From Ferrovum sp. (GTDB lineage Bacteria; Pseudomonadota; Gammaproteobacteria; Burkholderiales; Ferrovaceae), in the NCBI GenBank assembly GCA_010435995.1, contig JAAGNR010000031.1, forward strand, positions 1-60,290: a stretch of DNA of 60,290 nucleotides, in the 5' to 3' direction. Position numbers and translations under genes: made by a program. Each line of letters starts with the position of its first letter. Within the stretch, counting starts at the first letter, position 1. Positions 39,932-48,590 of this stretch are shown one piece after another. Below the pieces are notes generated by a model, which saw nothing but the letters and a program-made list of their open reading frames with translations, made no database searches and had not been told where the DNA came from.

Positions 39932-41349
39932 GATGAAGATGGTGCGGCATGTACGGGAGACCAGCCTCCCCCCAACGCCTTGATCATAATGATGCTGCTG
40001 TTCACTTGGCGCAACCGCAAAGTCAACGCCGACACATGGGAAGAAAGGGCAACCCGTTGAGCCTGAAGCACTTCCAACTGATTGGCCAGGCCCACCTGAT
40101 AACGCAACTGGGCTTGATGGAATGCCGTATCCGCCGCCTCACTGGCAGCATGGGCCGAGGCATATTCCAGTTCTAGTTCATGCATCGCCGTCAATTGGTC
40201 TTCCACTTCCTTCCATGCAGTCAACACCGTATTCCGATATTGGGCCACACTTTCGTCCCACTGGGCCCGCGCCTGATCGCTCAACGCTTGACGCAGTCCC
40301 CCATCAAACAACGGTAAGGCCGCACCTGGCCCGACTGACCAGACACGATTCGGCGCAGAAATCAGGGGCCCATACCCCGTGTTGCCATAGCCGAAAGCAC
40401 CGGTCAAACTGAACACCGGAAAAAATGCCGCCCGCGCCACTCCAATATTGGCATTGGCAGCCATCACCCGCTGTTCGGCAGCAGCAATGTCAGGCCGCCG
40501 TTCGAGCAAGGTGGAAGGCAGGTTCGGTGCGGGCGCCAAGGGAGACACCGCGAAACCGTGCGCGGGAGCAATGCGGAAATCATCAGGGCTGGCACCCACC
40601 AGCAAAGCCACGGCGTGTTCCATCTGCTGACGCTGGAGTTGCAACTCATGGACCTGCTGTCGTGCGGTTTGCCAGTTCAGATCGGCCACCGCCGTATCGG
40701 TCGTTGTCGCTTCACCGCCTGAAAACATCGTCTGTGTCAACTCCCGATTGGCTTGCCAACTGGAGACCCAAGCGTCCGTTTCTTCGATGGTGGCATCCAA
40801 AGCACGCACAGTTTGGTAGTCCACGGCAATTTCTGCTTGAATCGACAGGTTCAAGGCCGCCATATCGGCTTCACTGGCCAATGCCTGAGCTTCGCTGGCT
40901 TGAGTGGCATTGCGCAGAGCTCCCCACAGATCCAGTTCATAATTGAGATCAAGGCCCACCAAATTGGTCTGGTAGGAAGGATAATTCTTCACCGGAAATA
41001 TCGACGTATGTTGCGAAATCTTGGAAATATCATGACTCGCGGTGGCATTCACACTGGGCATCAGAGCCGATCCCTGGGCACGCGCCAGGGCCCGTGCCTG
41101 CTCTACTCTGGCCTGGGCCGCGCGGAGATTTTGATTGGCTTGAGTGGCCGCGTTTTCCAATCCATCCAGCACCGAATCATGCCAGCCCTGCCACCATTCC
41201 GGACGGGGTCCCTGAGCATCGAAGGGTGCCCATGGCCCCGATTCCTGGTAACGAGATGCCGGAGAGGTGGACGGACGCTCGTAGGTAGGCGCCAGGGAAC
41301 ACCCTGCCAGACAACAGGACAGCACCCCCCAGACCAGACCTCGGTTCAT
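39928..41349 (-). CDS. Outer-membrane efflux lipoprotein (NodT/OprM family)
   Basis: The outer-membrane channel of a tripartite efflux pump. The 473-residue product has a lipoprotein signal ending in the lipobox LAGC (Cys17), then two related halves with the heptad-rich helices typical of TolC-like proteins (ATQANQNLRAAQARVEQARAL in part; RPDIAAAEQRVMAANANIGVARAAFFP in part). It overlaps the adaptor gene upstream and the gntR-type gene downstream by 4 bases each. Confidence 0.92.
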   Translation of the reverse strand: MNRGLVWGVLSCCLAGCSLAPTYERPSTSPASRYQESGPWAPFDAQGPRPEWWQGWHDSVLDGLENAATQANQNLRAAQARVEQARALARAQGSALMPSVNATASHDISKISQHTSIFPVKNYPSYQTNLVGLDLNYELDLWGALRNATQASEAQALASEADMAALNLSIQAEIAVDYQTVRALDATIEETDAWVSSWQANRELTQTMFSGGEATTTDTAVADLNWQTARQQVHELQLQRQQMEHAVALLVGASPDDFRIAPAHGFAVSPLAPAPNLPSTLLERRPDIAAAEQRVMAANANIGVARAAFFPVFSLTGAFGYGNTGYGPLISAPNRVWSVGPGAALPLFDGGLRQALSDQARAQWDESVAQYRNTVLTAWKEVEDQLTAMHELELEYASAHAASEAADTAFHQAQLRYQVGLANQLEVLQAQRVALSSHVSALTLRLRQVNSSIIMIKALGGGWSPVHAAPSSS

Positions 41350-42509
41350 GGTTTTTTTCCCGCAGTCTGCCCATGAATATGGGGCACCACAGGCTGCCCT
41401 TCGGTCAGGGAATCGGGGGGACTGACAACAATCGCCTCAGCCGTGGTCAAACCTTCCAGAATTTCCAGCTGACTTCCCATATCACGCCCGATCTGAACTT
41501 TTGCCAGATGTACCTTCTGTTGACCATCCACCACCGCCACCTGCGTTCCTTGGGCGCGGAAAATAAGGGCGTTGGAAGGAACCGATACGACACCGTGGCG
41601 GGCAGCTTGAGGAAAATGAGCCTCTATATAGCTTCCCGGCAGAAGTTGTCCCTGAGGGTTGTCCAACTGTAATTCCACCAATTGCGTGTGACTGGATGGA
41701 TCCACTGCATGGGCGGTCTGGGTGAGCACTGCTGTCCAGCTCTTGGCGGCTTTCCCTGACAAATCAAAGTGAACAGTCAATCCTTCGTGCAGCAACCCAG
41801 CTTCACTTTCGGGCACGGAAACATAAGCCCGCAACTTATGGGTAGCAGCCAGATGAAATAGCTCCTGTGCCCGTCCATTGGACGAACCGCTATCGATCAT
41901 GGTCCCGACATCCACATTGCGTGCCGTGATGATGCCCGCCACTGGCGCTTCAATACGCTTGTACACATCCAATTGATGCAGTCGCTCCAGATTTGCCTTG
42001 GCCGATGCGACGGCCGCTTCCTTGGCAGCGGCATCGTACTGTTTGTTGTCCACATCCTGAGGCGATACCGTATGGGTGGGCAATAAATCACGATAACGCT
42101 GGGCAGTGAGGGAAGCCAATCGAGCGTTGGCTTGAGCCGTATCCAGATCGGCTTGTGCTTGAATTTCCTGCTGGTCGATTTCGGGGGTGCTGATTTCGGC
42201 AATCAACTGTCCCTGCTTGACGGGTTGCCCAATGTCCACCAACCAACGCTTGAGGTAACCCGAGGTATGCGCATAAATCGGGGTTTCAGTCCAGGCCTGC
42301 AGTTGTCCGGGCAAAACCAGATCAGGGACTTTGGACTCGGCCAGAGGATGAACGGTTTCTACTTGAATCTGTGCTTCGAGGCGCGAATTTTCTTCCAAAG
42401 CCGCATGGGCTTCATGACGGGTAAAAATTCCCCACCCAGCACTCACTAAGGCCAGCAACAACGCCAACACAATCCAACCATTTTTTGAGGATAACGAGGT
42501 ATTCATCAT
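41346..42509 (-). CDS. RND efflux periplasmic adaptor (membrane fusion protein)
   Basis: The adaptor joins the inner-membrane pump to the outer-membrane channel. The 387-residue product has an N-terminal membrane anchor (WIVLALLLALVSAGWGIF), a biotinyl-lipoyl-like domain split by a coiled-coil hairpin (IYAHTSGYLKRWLVDIGQPV, about residue 75; IEAPVAGIITARNVDVGTM in two pieces near residue 185), and beta-barrel domains. AAGG precedes the ATG, which overlaps the stop of the RND pump. Confidence 0.93.
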   Translation of the reverse strand: MMNTSLSSKNGWIVLALLLALVSAGWGIFTRHEAHAALEENSRLEAQIQVETVHPLAESKVPDLVLPGQLQAWTETPIYAHTSGYLKRWLVDIGQPVKQGQLIAEISTPEIDQQEIQAQADLDTAQANARLASLTAQRYRDLLPTHTVSPQDVDNKQYDAAAKEAAVASAKANLERLHQLDVYKRIEAPVAGIITARNVDVGTMIDSGSSNGRAQELFHLAATHKLRAYVSVPESEAGLLHEGLTVHFDLSGKAAKSWTAVLTQTAHAVDPSSHTQLVELQLDNPQGQLLPGSYIEAHFPQAARHGVVSVPSNALIFRAQGTQVAVVDGQQKVHLAKVQIGRDMGSQLEILEGLTTAEAIVVSPPDSLTEGQPVVPHIHGQTAGKKP

Positions 42510-45500
42510 GAAGTCCTTAAGGAACCAACCGGTCTTCTAACAATTGCAAACAGCACGGGCACAAGAAACAAGGTAGCACTGGTCGCAAACAGCAACCCGC
42601 CTATCACGGCACGTCCCAGAGGCGCATTCTGTTCCCCCCCCTCTCCCAGCCCCAGAGCCATGGGTGCCATACCGATGATCATGGCCAAGGCTGTCATCAA
42701 CACCGGACGCAAGCGGGTACTCCCCGCTTCCAAAGCTGCGGCTAACGGTGACACCCCTTGCTGTAACCGTTCTCGGGCAAAGCTCACCACCAAAATACTA
42801 TTGGCAGATCCGACACCCATGCTCAAGATCGCCCCCGTCAAGGCGGGCACACTGAGGGTGGTATGGGTCAAAAACAAGGACCAGACAATTCCAGCCAAGG
42901 CCGCAGGCAAAGCACCGATAATCAGCAAAGGATCGATCCATGACTGGAAGTTCACCACAATCAGTAGGTAAACCAGAACGATAGCGCCGAGAATGCCCCA
43001 TTGCAGGCTGCTAAACGACTTTTCCATCGTATCCACCTGACCGCGCAGAATGACCTTGCTTCCCTTGGGAAGCTCCTTTTCATTGGCGTGAACGATGCGT
43101 TGAATCTGTTTCGCCACCGTGCCCAGATCGGTTCCCTGAACTGCCCCAAAGATATCGATGGCAGGTTTGACATTGTAATGACTGACCACAGCAGGTCCTG
43201 CGCTGTGACTGAAGGAAGCCAAATTGGCAAGAATTTGCGGAGGAGTCGTGCCGTTGTGGACAGTAATCGGCAACTGCCCCAGATCTTCCACGGTCTGCAA
43301 GCGATACTGCGGCACCTGACTGGAAACATTATACTGGACCCCATTCTGGGGATTGACCCAAAAGCTGGGGGAGGTTTGAAAACTTCCAGACAGGGAAGTC
43401 AACATATTACTGGCCACATCCTGTTCCGAATACCCCAAAATTTGTGCCTTGTCCCGGTTGACCTTGACTTCCAGTTGGGGATAATCAAAAGGCTGCTGAA
43501 TCCGCAAGTCCACCGCGCCGGGGATGCTTTTGAGCTGCGCCAGCAAATGGTTGGCAAACAGCCGGTTGGCCGGTAGGTTGTTGCCGGAAATCTGAATATC
43601 CAGTGGAGCAGGCAAACCAAAATTGAGAATCTGGCTGACAATGTCGGCAGGAAGGAAGGCAAAGGACACTGCGGGGAAGTCGGCTTTCAGGGTGCGCCGT
43701 AACTCTGCGACCACTGTAGCCGTGGGACGATGGTCATCCGCCAGGGTAATATAAACGTCCGCATCGCCTGGGCCAATGGGCGCAGAAGTGCTGTAGGAAA
43801 GGTTGATCCCGCTATAAGGAAGGCCGACCACATCCACCATATTATTCAATTCATGAGCGGGCAAATGGCGCCGGATATCACTTTCCACATTATCACACAG
43901 GGCTGTGGTGTCCTCGATGCGCGTTCCGCTGGGAGCACGCACATGAAGTTTGATCTGACCCGCATCGACCTCGGGGAAAAAGTTCTCTCCCAACCAAGGA
44001 TATAACACAAAGGAAAGAGCAATAAATACATAAAAGCCCAATGCGAATCGCCGTGGACGCTGCAGCAGGCGTTCGAGGGTCCCGTGATAATGATCGCGCA
44101 AACGGTCAAACCCTTTCTCAAACCATTGCTGCAAATATCCTCCCCAATGGGATGCCTTCTTCACGGCGCCATGGGGCTGCAACCAGTAATGGGCCAGGGT
44201 GGGAACCAGAGTCCGCGACAAGATCCACGACGCCAACATCGCAAAGACCACGGCCTCAGCCAAGGGAACAAACAGATAGTGGGCCACACCCGTGAGCAAA
44301 AACATGGGGATAAAAACGATACAAATGGCCAATGTGGACACCAGAGAGGGCATGGCAATCTGCCGTGCACCGTCAAGAATTGCAGTTTCCGTGTCCTTGC
44401 CCTGCTCCAGATGCCAGTTGATATTCTCAATGGCCACGGTGGCATCATCCACCAAAATCCCCACGGCCAGGGCCAATCCCCCCAGGGTCATGATATTGAT
44501 GGTTTCCCCGAGAGCTGCCAACACGGATAGGGAAGCCAATACAGAGAGGGGAATGGATACTGTAATGATGAGCGTACTGCGCCAGGATCCAAGAAACAGC
44601 AAAATCATCAACCCTGTCAAGGCGGCGGCAATCAACCCCTCGCGAATCACTCCATCAACAGCCGCATTGACGAATAGGGACTGATCGCCCACCGCATGCA
44701 GATGCATTCCGTCAGGCATATCCGCCCGCACGGAAGGCAACAGCGATTTGATGCTACTGATGATGTTAAGGGTCGATGCCGAACCCGTCTTGAGAACGCT
44801 CATCAGTACGGCGCGTCGTCCATCCACCCGCACCACATTGGTTTGCGGTGGCGCACCATCGTACACGTGGGCCACATCGCGCACATGAATCACCGCTCCT
44901 GATGCGCTGCGCAGGGGAATATCATTGAGGGCATCGAGACGATCAAAACTGGCATTGAGTTTGATGAAGTATTCCAAATGGCCAATTTTCTGGGTGCCTG
45001 CCGGAACGATCAGATTCTGTGTAGCCAGGGCCTGTGTCACGTCATTGGCCGAAATTCCATAGGTGCGCAAAGCTTCCGGCTCCAGATCCACCTGTACCTG
45101 ACGCATCTGTCCGCCATAGGGATAAGGCAATGAGGCCCCGGCCACCGTAGCCAACTGGGTTCGGATGAAATTATTCCCAAAGTCAAACAGTTGGGCCTCA
45201 GTCATGCGCGGACTATCCAGCGCCAACTGAATCACCGGCACACTGGAGGCGTTGTACGCCAAAATGAAGGGCGGGGTCATTCCTGGCGGCATCTGGCGCA
45301 ACAACGTCTGGGAAATGGAAGTAATCTGGGCTACAGCCAGATCTTCATTGACCCGTGGCTGAAAGAAATATTTCACCACGGAGATCCCATTTAAGGACTG
45401 GGACTCGATGTGCTCGATGTCATTGACGGTGGTCGTAGCCACCCGCTCGGTGAACGACGTGATGTGGTCGGCCATATCCTGAGGGGGCATCCCAGAATAA

Positions 45501-45649
45501 TTCCATACCACGGACACCACCGGAATATTGATATTCGGCAGAATGTCCGTGGGGGTCTTCTGGATACTGAAGACCCCGAGGATGACGATCAACAGCGCCA
45601 TCACCAGAAAGGTGTGGGGACGCTGCAAGGCAAGTTTAACAATCCACAT
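42506..45649 (-). CDS. RND family efflux transporter, inner-membrane pump
   Basis: A proton-driven pump of the AcrB/MdtB type. The 1047-residue protein has the twelve-helix layout with two large periplasmic loops, the proton-relay acidic pair in GILVDDATVAIEN (helix 4), and FVPLAEAVVFAMLASWILSRTL-like segments. It begins MWIVKLALQRPHTF, matching the family start, although the leader lacks a clear Shine-Dalgarno. Sequence resembles hydrophobic/amphiphilic exporters (HAE-1-like) rather than metal pumps, since the methionine pair motifs of CusA are not evident; substrate is not predictable. A run of eight G lies at 42634-42641 in the coding strand. It is the first gene of the operon. Confidence 0.92.
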   Translation of the reverse strand: MWIVKLALQRPHTFLVMALLIVILGVFSIQKTPTDILPNINIPVVSVVWNYSGMPPQDMADHITSFTERVATTTVNDIEHIESQSLNGISVVKYFFQPRVNEDLAVAQITSISQTLLRQMPPGMTPPFILAYNASSVPVIQLALDSPRMTEAQLFDFGNNFIRTQLATVAGASLPYPYGGQMRQVQVDLEPEALRTYGISANDVTQALATQNLIVPAGTQKIGHLEYFIKLNASFDRLDALNDIPLRSASGAVIHVRDVAHVYDGAPPQTNVVRVDGRRAVLMSVLKTGSASTLNIISSIKSLLPSVRADMPDGMHLHAVGDQSLFVNAAVDGVIREGLIAAALTGLMILLFLGSWRSTLIITVSIPLSVLASLSVLAALGETINIMTLGGLALAVGILVDDATVAIENINWHLEQGKDTETAILDGARQIAMPSLVSTLAICIVFIPMFLLTGVAHYLFVPLAEAVVFAMLASWILSRTLVPTLAHYWLQPHGAVKKASHWGGYLQQWFEKGFDRLRDHYHGTLERLLQRPRRFALGFYVFIALSFVLYPWLGENFFPEVDAGQIKLHVRAPSGTRIEDTTALCDNVESDIRRHLPAHELNNMVDVVGLPYSGINLSYSTSAPIGPGDADVYITLADDHRPTATVVAELRRTLKADFPAVSFAFLPADIVSQILNFGLPAPLDIQISGNNLPANRLFANHLLAQLKSIPGAVDLRIQQPFDYPQLEVKVNRDKAQILGYSEQDVASNMLTSLSGSFQTSPSFWVNPQNGVQYNVSSQVPQYRLQTVEDLGQLPITVHNGTTPPQILANLASFSHSAGPAVVSHYNVKPAIDIFGAVQGTDLGTVAKQIQRIVHANEKELPKGSKVILRGQVDTMEKSFSSLQWGILGAIVLVYLLIVVNFQSWIDPLLIIGALPAALAGIVWSLFLTHTTLSVPALTGAILSMGVGSANSILVVSFARERLQQGVSPLAAALEAGSTRLRPVLMTALAMIIGMAPMALGLGEGGEQNAPLGRAVIGGLLFATSATLFLVPVLFAIVRRPVGSLRTS

Positions 45650-45678
45650 AGTCAGGGGGTGAAAATAATATTTGGCAG

Positions 45679-45707
45679 ATTATCTATTATCGATAATATA
45701 AAATCAA
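45679..45707 (-). promoter_or_regulatory. Efflux operon promoter with internal palindromic operator
   Basis: On the minus strand TTGATT (45707-45702) and GATAAT (45684-45679) are separated by exactly 17 bases. The spacer contains the perfect 14-base palindrome TATTATCGATAATA at 45685-45698. A repressor bound there would block RNA polymerase; the gntR-type product of the last gene in the operon is the natural candidate. The start codon is about 22 bases downstream of the expected transcription start. Confidence 0.65.
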
Positions 45708-45728
45708 GGGAAACAGACAGACGTTGTC

Positions 45729-45964
45729 CGGCACCATATTGCTTCGCCGCCTTGACCGCTTGGTGGGCGCTCCTCCCCGGCCGGAATCCATAACTCGATT
45801 CAGAGAAGTCCGCCTCGAAGATCGGTGAGAGCACTTGATGGCGAGGGGATGTAACTCCCCGCCAACAGCTTGACCTTGATCGTCGGCCAGTGTTGCTTGA
45901 GGTGATCCTTGAACTCGGCGACGCCAATGCCATCGACGCCGGCGGCTCCTTTGTTCTCGGCACC
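45729..45964 (-). pseudogene. Reverse transcriptase/maturase remnant of the group II intron
   Basis: One minus-strand frame from 45964 reads [18 protein letters not shown] and continues to [12 protein letters not shown] different frame then reads [16 protein letters not shown] and [17 protein letters not shown]. These are the RT0-RT2 regions of an intron maturase. About 30 residues (the usual PVRRVEIPKPGG...IQQA segment) and the frame are lost at the junction near 45850, and the gene stops before the catalytic YADD motif and the maturase and endonuclease domains. Confidence 0.8.
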
Positions 45965-46244
45965 CACGCAGATCTCCCCGGGTATGACGCACCCACCTTC
46001 ACGCTTATGCCTGCCGGATTTGCGTCACGGCGTTCCGTACAAGTTTCGGGCTTCGACGATATTGGCCGCCTCACCCCGCCGTGCCGCCTCGTATCCGCTT
46101 CCTGTTCGTCAGGCCAGCGCTTTGCCTTCGGCTTCCTCCAGATTTCCAGTCGCCCAGAACACCCTTGCCGTTCGGCTAACTCTTCCCCTTGCCGGGCGAG
46201 TAGAGGACTTTCGCCTCCAAGTAAGTGCGCCCTGCCGGGCGCAC
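45729..46244 (-). mobile_element. Degenerate group II intron (fragment)
   Basis: The minus strand from 46244 starts GTGCGCCCGGCAGGGCGC, the form of a bacterial group II intron 5' end. It is followed by domain-I-like RNA sequence (GGCAAGGGTG, TGGAGGAAGCCG, GACGAACAGGAAGCGG pieces) and then by a reverse-transcriptase fragment. The 3' part of the intron, including domain V, is missing. The insertion point lies one base past the T-tract of the intrinsic terminator at 46246-46271, as expected for introns that target terminators (group IIC). Clearly inactive. Confidence 0.8.
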
Positions 46245-46245
46245 C

Positions 46246-46271
46246 AAAAAAACGCCACCCGTAGGTGGCGT
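46246..46271 (-). terminator. Intrinsic terminator of the tusA-dsrE-fadL unit
   Basis: On the minus strand ACGCCACC (46271-46264) and GGTGGCGT (46259-46252) form a perfect 8-pair stem with a four-base loop, followed by seven T (46252-46246). It lies 33 bases after the fadL-type stop codon. It is the only canonical rho-independent terminator I recognise in the window, and the fossil group II intron begins right behind it. Confidence 0.92.
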
Positions 46272-46304
46272 GTTAAACCGAGATTGCTCTCAGATCTGAA
46301 GTCG

Positions 46305-47564
46305 TCAGAAACCGTAGGACACCCCCAGCTCGTCCTCACGCATGGACAGATTGGCATTTCCCCCGCCAAATCCAGTCGGAATCGAGGTAGAACCATTCAC
46401 ATTGTTGGCAAAGGCGTGCATGTAAGATACCGTCAGCTCAGCCTTGTTGGGCAGGATGTAAGTGGCGCCCAAAGTGGCATGGTTCTGCACAATTCCTGGA
46501 GCCAGGATGTTAAAGAAAGTCTGATTGGCGGCAATGGGTTGGGTGTTGTAATTGAATCCCGCACGCAGAGTCAACTTGGAATTCATCACATGGCTCACCC
46601 CCAGCTTGATGACATTGATGTCGCTCCAGCCAAATCCTGTACCGTTGCCGGCCCCCAACAATTGGGATGCGGATGGCGGAAAATATAGTGGATTACTGAC
46701 CGAAGAAACACCACTGTACAGAATGCGCTCCACATCCATGGCCACCGTGGTGGTCTGGGTGGCTTTGAAGGCCATTCCCACCCCGTAATTGGCGGGAATA
46801 TCAAAGCTGCCACTGTTGGCGAACAAGCCACTATAGTTATTGAAACTGCCCATCCAGGTTTTGGTCTGGTAAGTAGCCCCTAAGGTCAGTTGCGAACTCA
46901 TCTGTCCGGTCCAGCCTATTCTCAATCCGTAACCCGTACTGGAATCCGTCCCGTTATTTGTCAGATTCCCCGCGCTGGACGAAATTCCTGCAAAGGGTTG
47001 CAACCCGTTATCGTTAAAGGTTTGATAGGCCAGGTTAAGGGAGATCCCCACGGAATTGGTGGCATTCAGTTTGGTGGAGAAAGTGGGGGAGACAAATAAC
47101 TGTGCCATGTTGATTCCGGCATTACCCAACTGCCCCGTACGAGAAAAACTTTGGAATGGGTTGCTGCCATAATTGGTATTCATCCCGCCATTTCCGAAAA
47201 TCGATACCCCCACCGAACTGTCGTTGGTCACCATGCGGTTATAGCCAAAATCGGGAATGAAGAAATTCTGCGAACTGTTGCCATCGTAGTAGCCATTGGC
47301 CCCAGCGCCATTGCCGGTGATGGTGCTGTCGCGATTGGGACGAAACCACTCCATGCCAATGTCGGTACGATCCCCTACCCACACCATACCCGCAGGATTG
47401 GCAGCGGCGGCCAAAGCGTCCTGGGGCAACGCTATGCCCACACCTCCCATCCCCACGGATTTTTCGCCGTAGCCAATGGCAAAATAGCCATTGGTTGCGT
47501 GGGCCAAAGGTGTGACCAAACACCCTACTGCCAGCACCGCCAGCCAAGATTTGCGATGAATCAT
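46305..47564 (-). CDS. OmpP1/FadL family outer-membrane transport protein
   Basis: FadL-type barrels bring hydrophobic compounds across the outer membrane. The 419-residue product has a signal peptide (WLAVLAVGCLVTPLAHA), then the family N-terminus ATNGYFAIGYGEKSVGMGGV and ALAAAANPAGM, alternating beta strands, and a C-terminal aromatic residue (GVSYGF) as in outer-membrane barrels. GGGGGAGG lies directly before the ATG. It is downstream of tusA and dsrE3A on the same strand, so the natural substrate may be hydrophobic sulfur rather than fatty acid; that is inference. A terminator follows. Confidence 0.88.
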   Translation of the reverse strand: MIHRKSWLAVLAVGCLVTPLAHATNGYFAIGYGEKSVGMGGVGIALPQDALAAAANPAGMVWVGDRTDIGMEWFRPNRDSTITGNGAGANGYYDGNSSQNFFIPDFGYNRMVTNDSSVGVSIFGNGGMNTNYGSNPFQSFSRTGQLGNAGINMAQLFVSPTFSTKLNATNSVGISLNLAYQTFNDNGLQPFAGISSSAGNLTNNGTDSSTGYGLRIGWTGQMSSQLTLGATYQTKTWMGSFNNYSGLFANSGSFDIPANYGVGMAFKATQTTTVAMDVERILYSGVSSVSNPLYFPPSASQLLGAGNGTGFGWSDINVIKLGVSHVMNSKLTLRAGFNYNTQPIAANQTFFNILAPGIVQNHATLGATYILPNKAELTVSYMHAFANNVNGSTSIPTGFGGGNANLSMREDELGVSYGF

Positions 47565-47635
47565 ACCTCCCCCTTTATCATTTATTATGAATAAAATCTG
47601 CCGTCAGGCTGCCCCACAAATCCCACACACCATCT

Positions 47636-48100
47636 TCAAATAAAAAGACAAATATCTGTTTCTCCAGCAAAATCAAGAAAGGTGGTCGCACCCCCAAATT
47701 CGATGTTATCGATGAATTCGCTCTTATCAAAATCAAACAGGTCGACAGTCATCTGACACGCCACAAACTTCACATCCGCCTCCTGGCACAGGCTGCGCAA
47801 CTCTTCCAGAGAAGCCACTCCTTTTTTCTTGAGCTTGTCCTTCATCATCATGGTGGCCATGGATTCCATACCGGGCAACATCTGAACCATGACAGGCATA
47901 GGGATGGGCATGGGCATGGCCGGATTCCCCAACGGACTGATCTTCACGTCAGACAAATCCTTACGTAATAGTTGCAACCCATAGAAAGTAAAGAATATCT
48001 GGACATCAAAGCCGAGTGCTGCTGCGGTCGAGGCCAGAATGAACGGAGGGTACGCCATGTCCAGCGTGCCTTTGGTGGCTATGATGGCCATTTTTTTCAT
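47636..48100 (-). CDS. dsrE3A: DsrE/DsrF-like sulfur-transfer protein (DsrE3A type)
   Basis: DsrE3A proteins receive and hold sulfane sulfur and exchange it with TusA in sulfur-oxidising organisms. The 154-residue protein begins with AIIATKGTLDMAYPPFILAS and AAALGFDVQIFFTFYGLQLL, has the Pro/Met-rich loop NPAMPMPIPMPVMVQML, and carries cysteines at about 105, 115 and 151. Cys105 and Cys115 (SLCQEADVKFVACQMTVDLF) correspond to the pair known to matter in studied homologues. AAGGAT lies upstream of the ATG, 8 bases after the tusA stop. Confidence 0.85.
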   Translation of the reverse strand: MKKMAIIATKGTLDMAYPPFILASTAAALGFDVQIFFTFYGLQLLRKDLSDVKISPLGNPAMPMPIPMPVMVQMLPGMESMATMMMKDKLKKKGVASLEELRSLCQEADVKFVACQMTVDLFDFDKSEFIDNIEFGGATTFLDFAGETDICLFI

Positions 48101-48108
48101 GGGGATCC

Positions 48109-48336
48109 TTATTTCTTCTTCAGGAAAAATGTATATTCGCCGCCCGCCTCTTCCGTGGAAACCAATTCATTGCCGGTCTGATTGGAAAATGCCTGCATAT
48201 CCTTGACCGAACCACAATCCGTCGAAATGACTTTCAAAATCTGACCGGACGTCATGTCCGTCAGAGATTTCTTCGTTTTCAGGATGGGCAAAGGACAATT
48301 CATACCGCGGGCATCCAGTTCTTTATCGACTTGCAT
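48109..48336 (-). CDS. tusA: TusA-type sulfur carrier protein
   Basis: TusA carries persulfide sulfur between enzymes, for tRNA thiolation or, in sulfur oxidisers, for feeding the sulfur-oxidation pathway. The 75-residue protein has the signature ARGMNCPLPILKTKKSL with the active Cys14 in CPxP, and ends GGEYTFFLKKK. The ATG at 48336 has GAGGAG 7 bases upstream; a longer open frame to 48414 lacks similarity. The tusA-dsrE3A pair is the hallmark of dissimilatory sulfur relay clusters, though no rhodanese or hdr genes are visible beside it. Confidence 0.92.
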   Translation of the reverse strand: MQVDKELDARGMNCPLPILKTKKSLTDMTSGQILKVISTDCGSVKDMQAFSNQTGNELVSTEEAGGEYTFFLKKK

Positions 48337-48590
48337 GGTGAACTCTCCTCTTGTTGAACTTGATTTCACGGTTTGAGTCGTGAACAAGCTGTCATTAAAG
48401 CTAAATATTTGCACTTCAGTCTATCGCCAGTTTGGGGGATACCGTATAACCCCTTTGGGCTACGCTGACTCTTCCGATTTACCCCATTGGAAAAAAAGTT
48501 GTGCTATCCTGAATTGATAAAATACCGATGATTTAATTTCGGAAAAAGTCGTTTATAACGACAAGATAGGTCCCGGACAAGGAGAATGCT
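48337..48590. promoter_or_regulatory. Divergent regulatory region between tusA and the sensor kinase
   Basis: This 254-base AT-rich gap separates tusA (minus) from the kinase gene (plus). It contains a near-palindrome of the form GGGGATAC-CG-TATAACCCC at 48434-48453, an A-tract and TGATAAAAT near 48515-48523 that could be a -10 for the kinase, but no convincing -35. An operator for the neighbouring NarL-type regulator would be expected here. Confidence 0.4.

Noticed and set aside
45687-45992. Minus-strand open frame of 101 codons as a gene
   Set aside because: It is one frame of the decayed intron reverse transcriptase and its translation matches the RT family only in short pieces in other frames.
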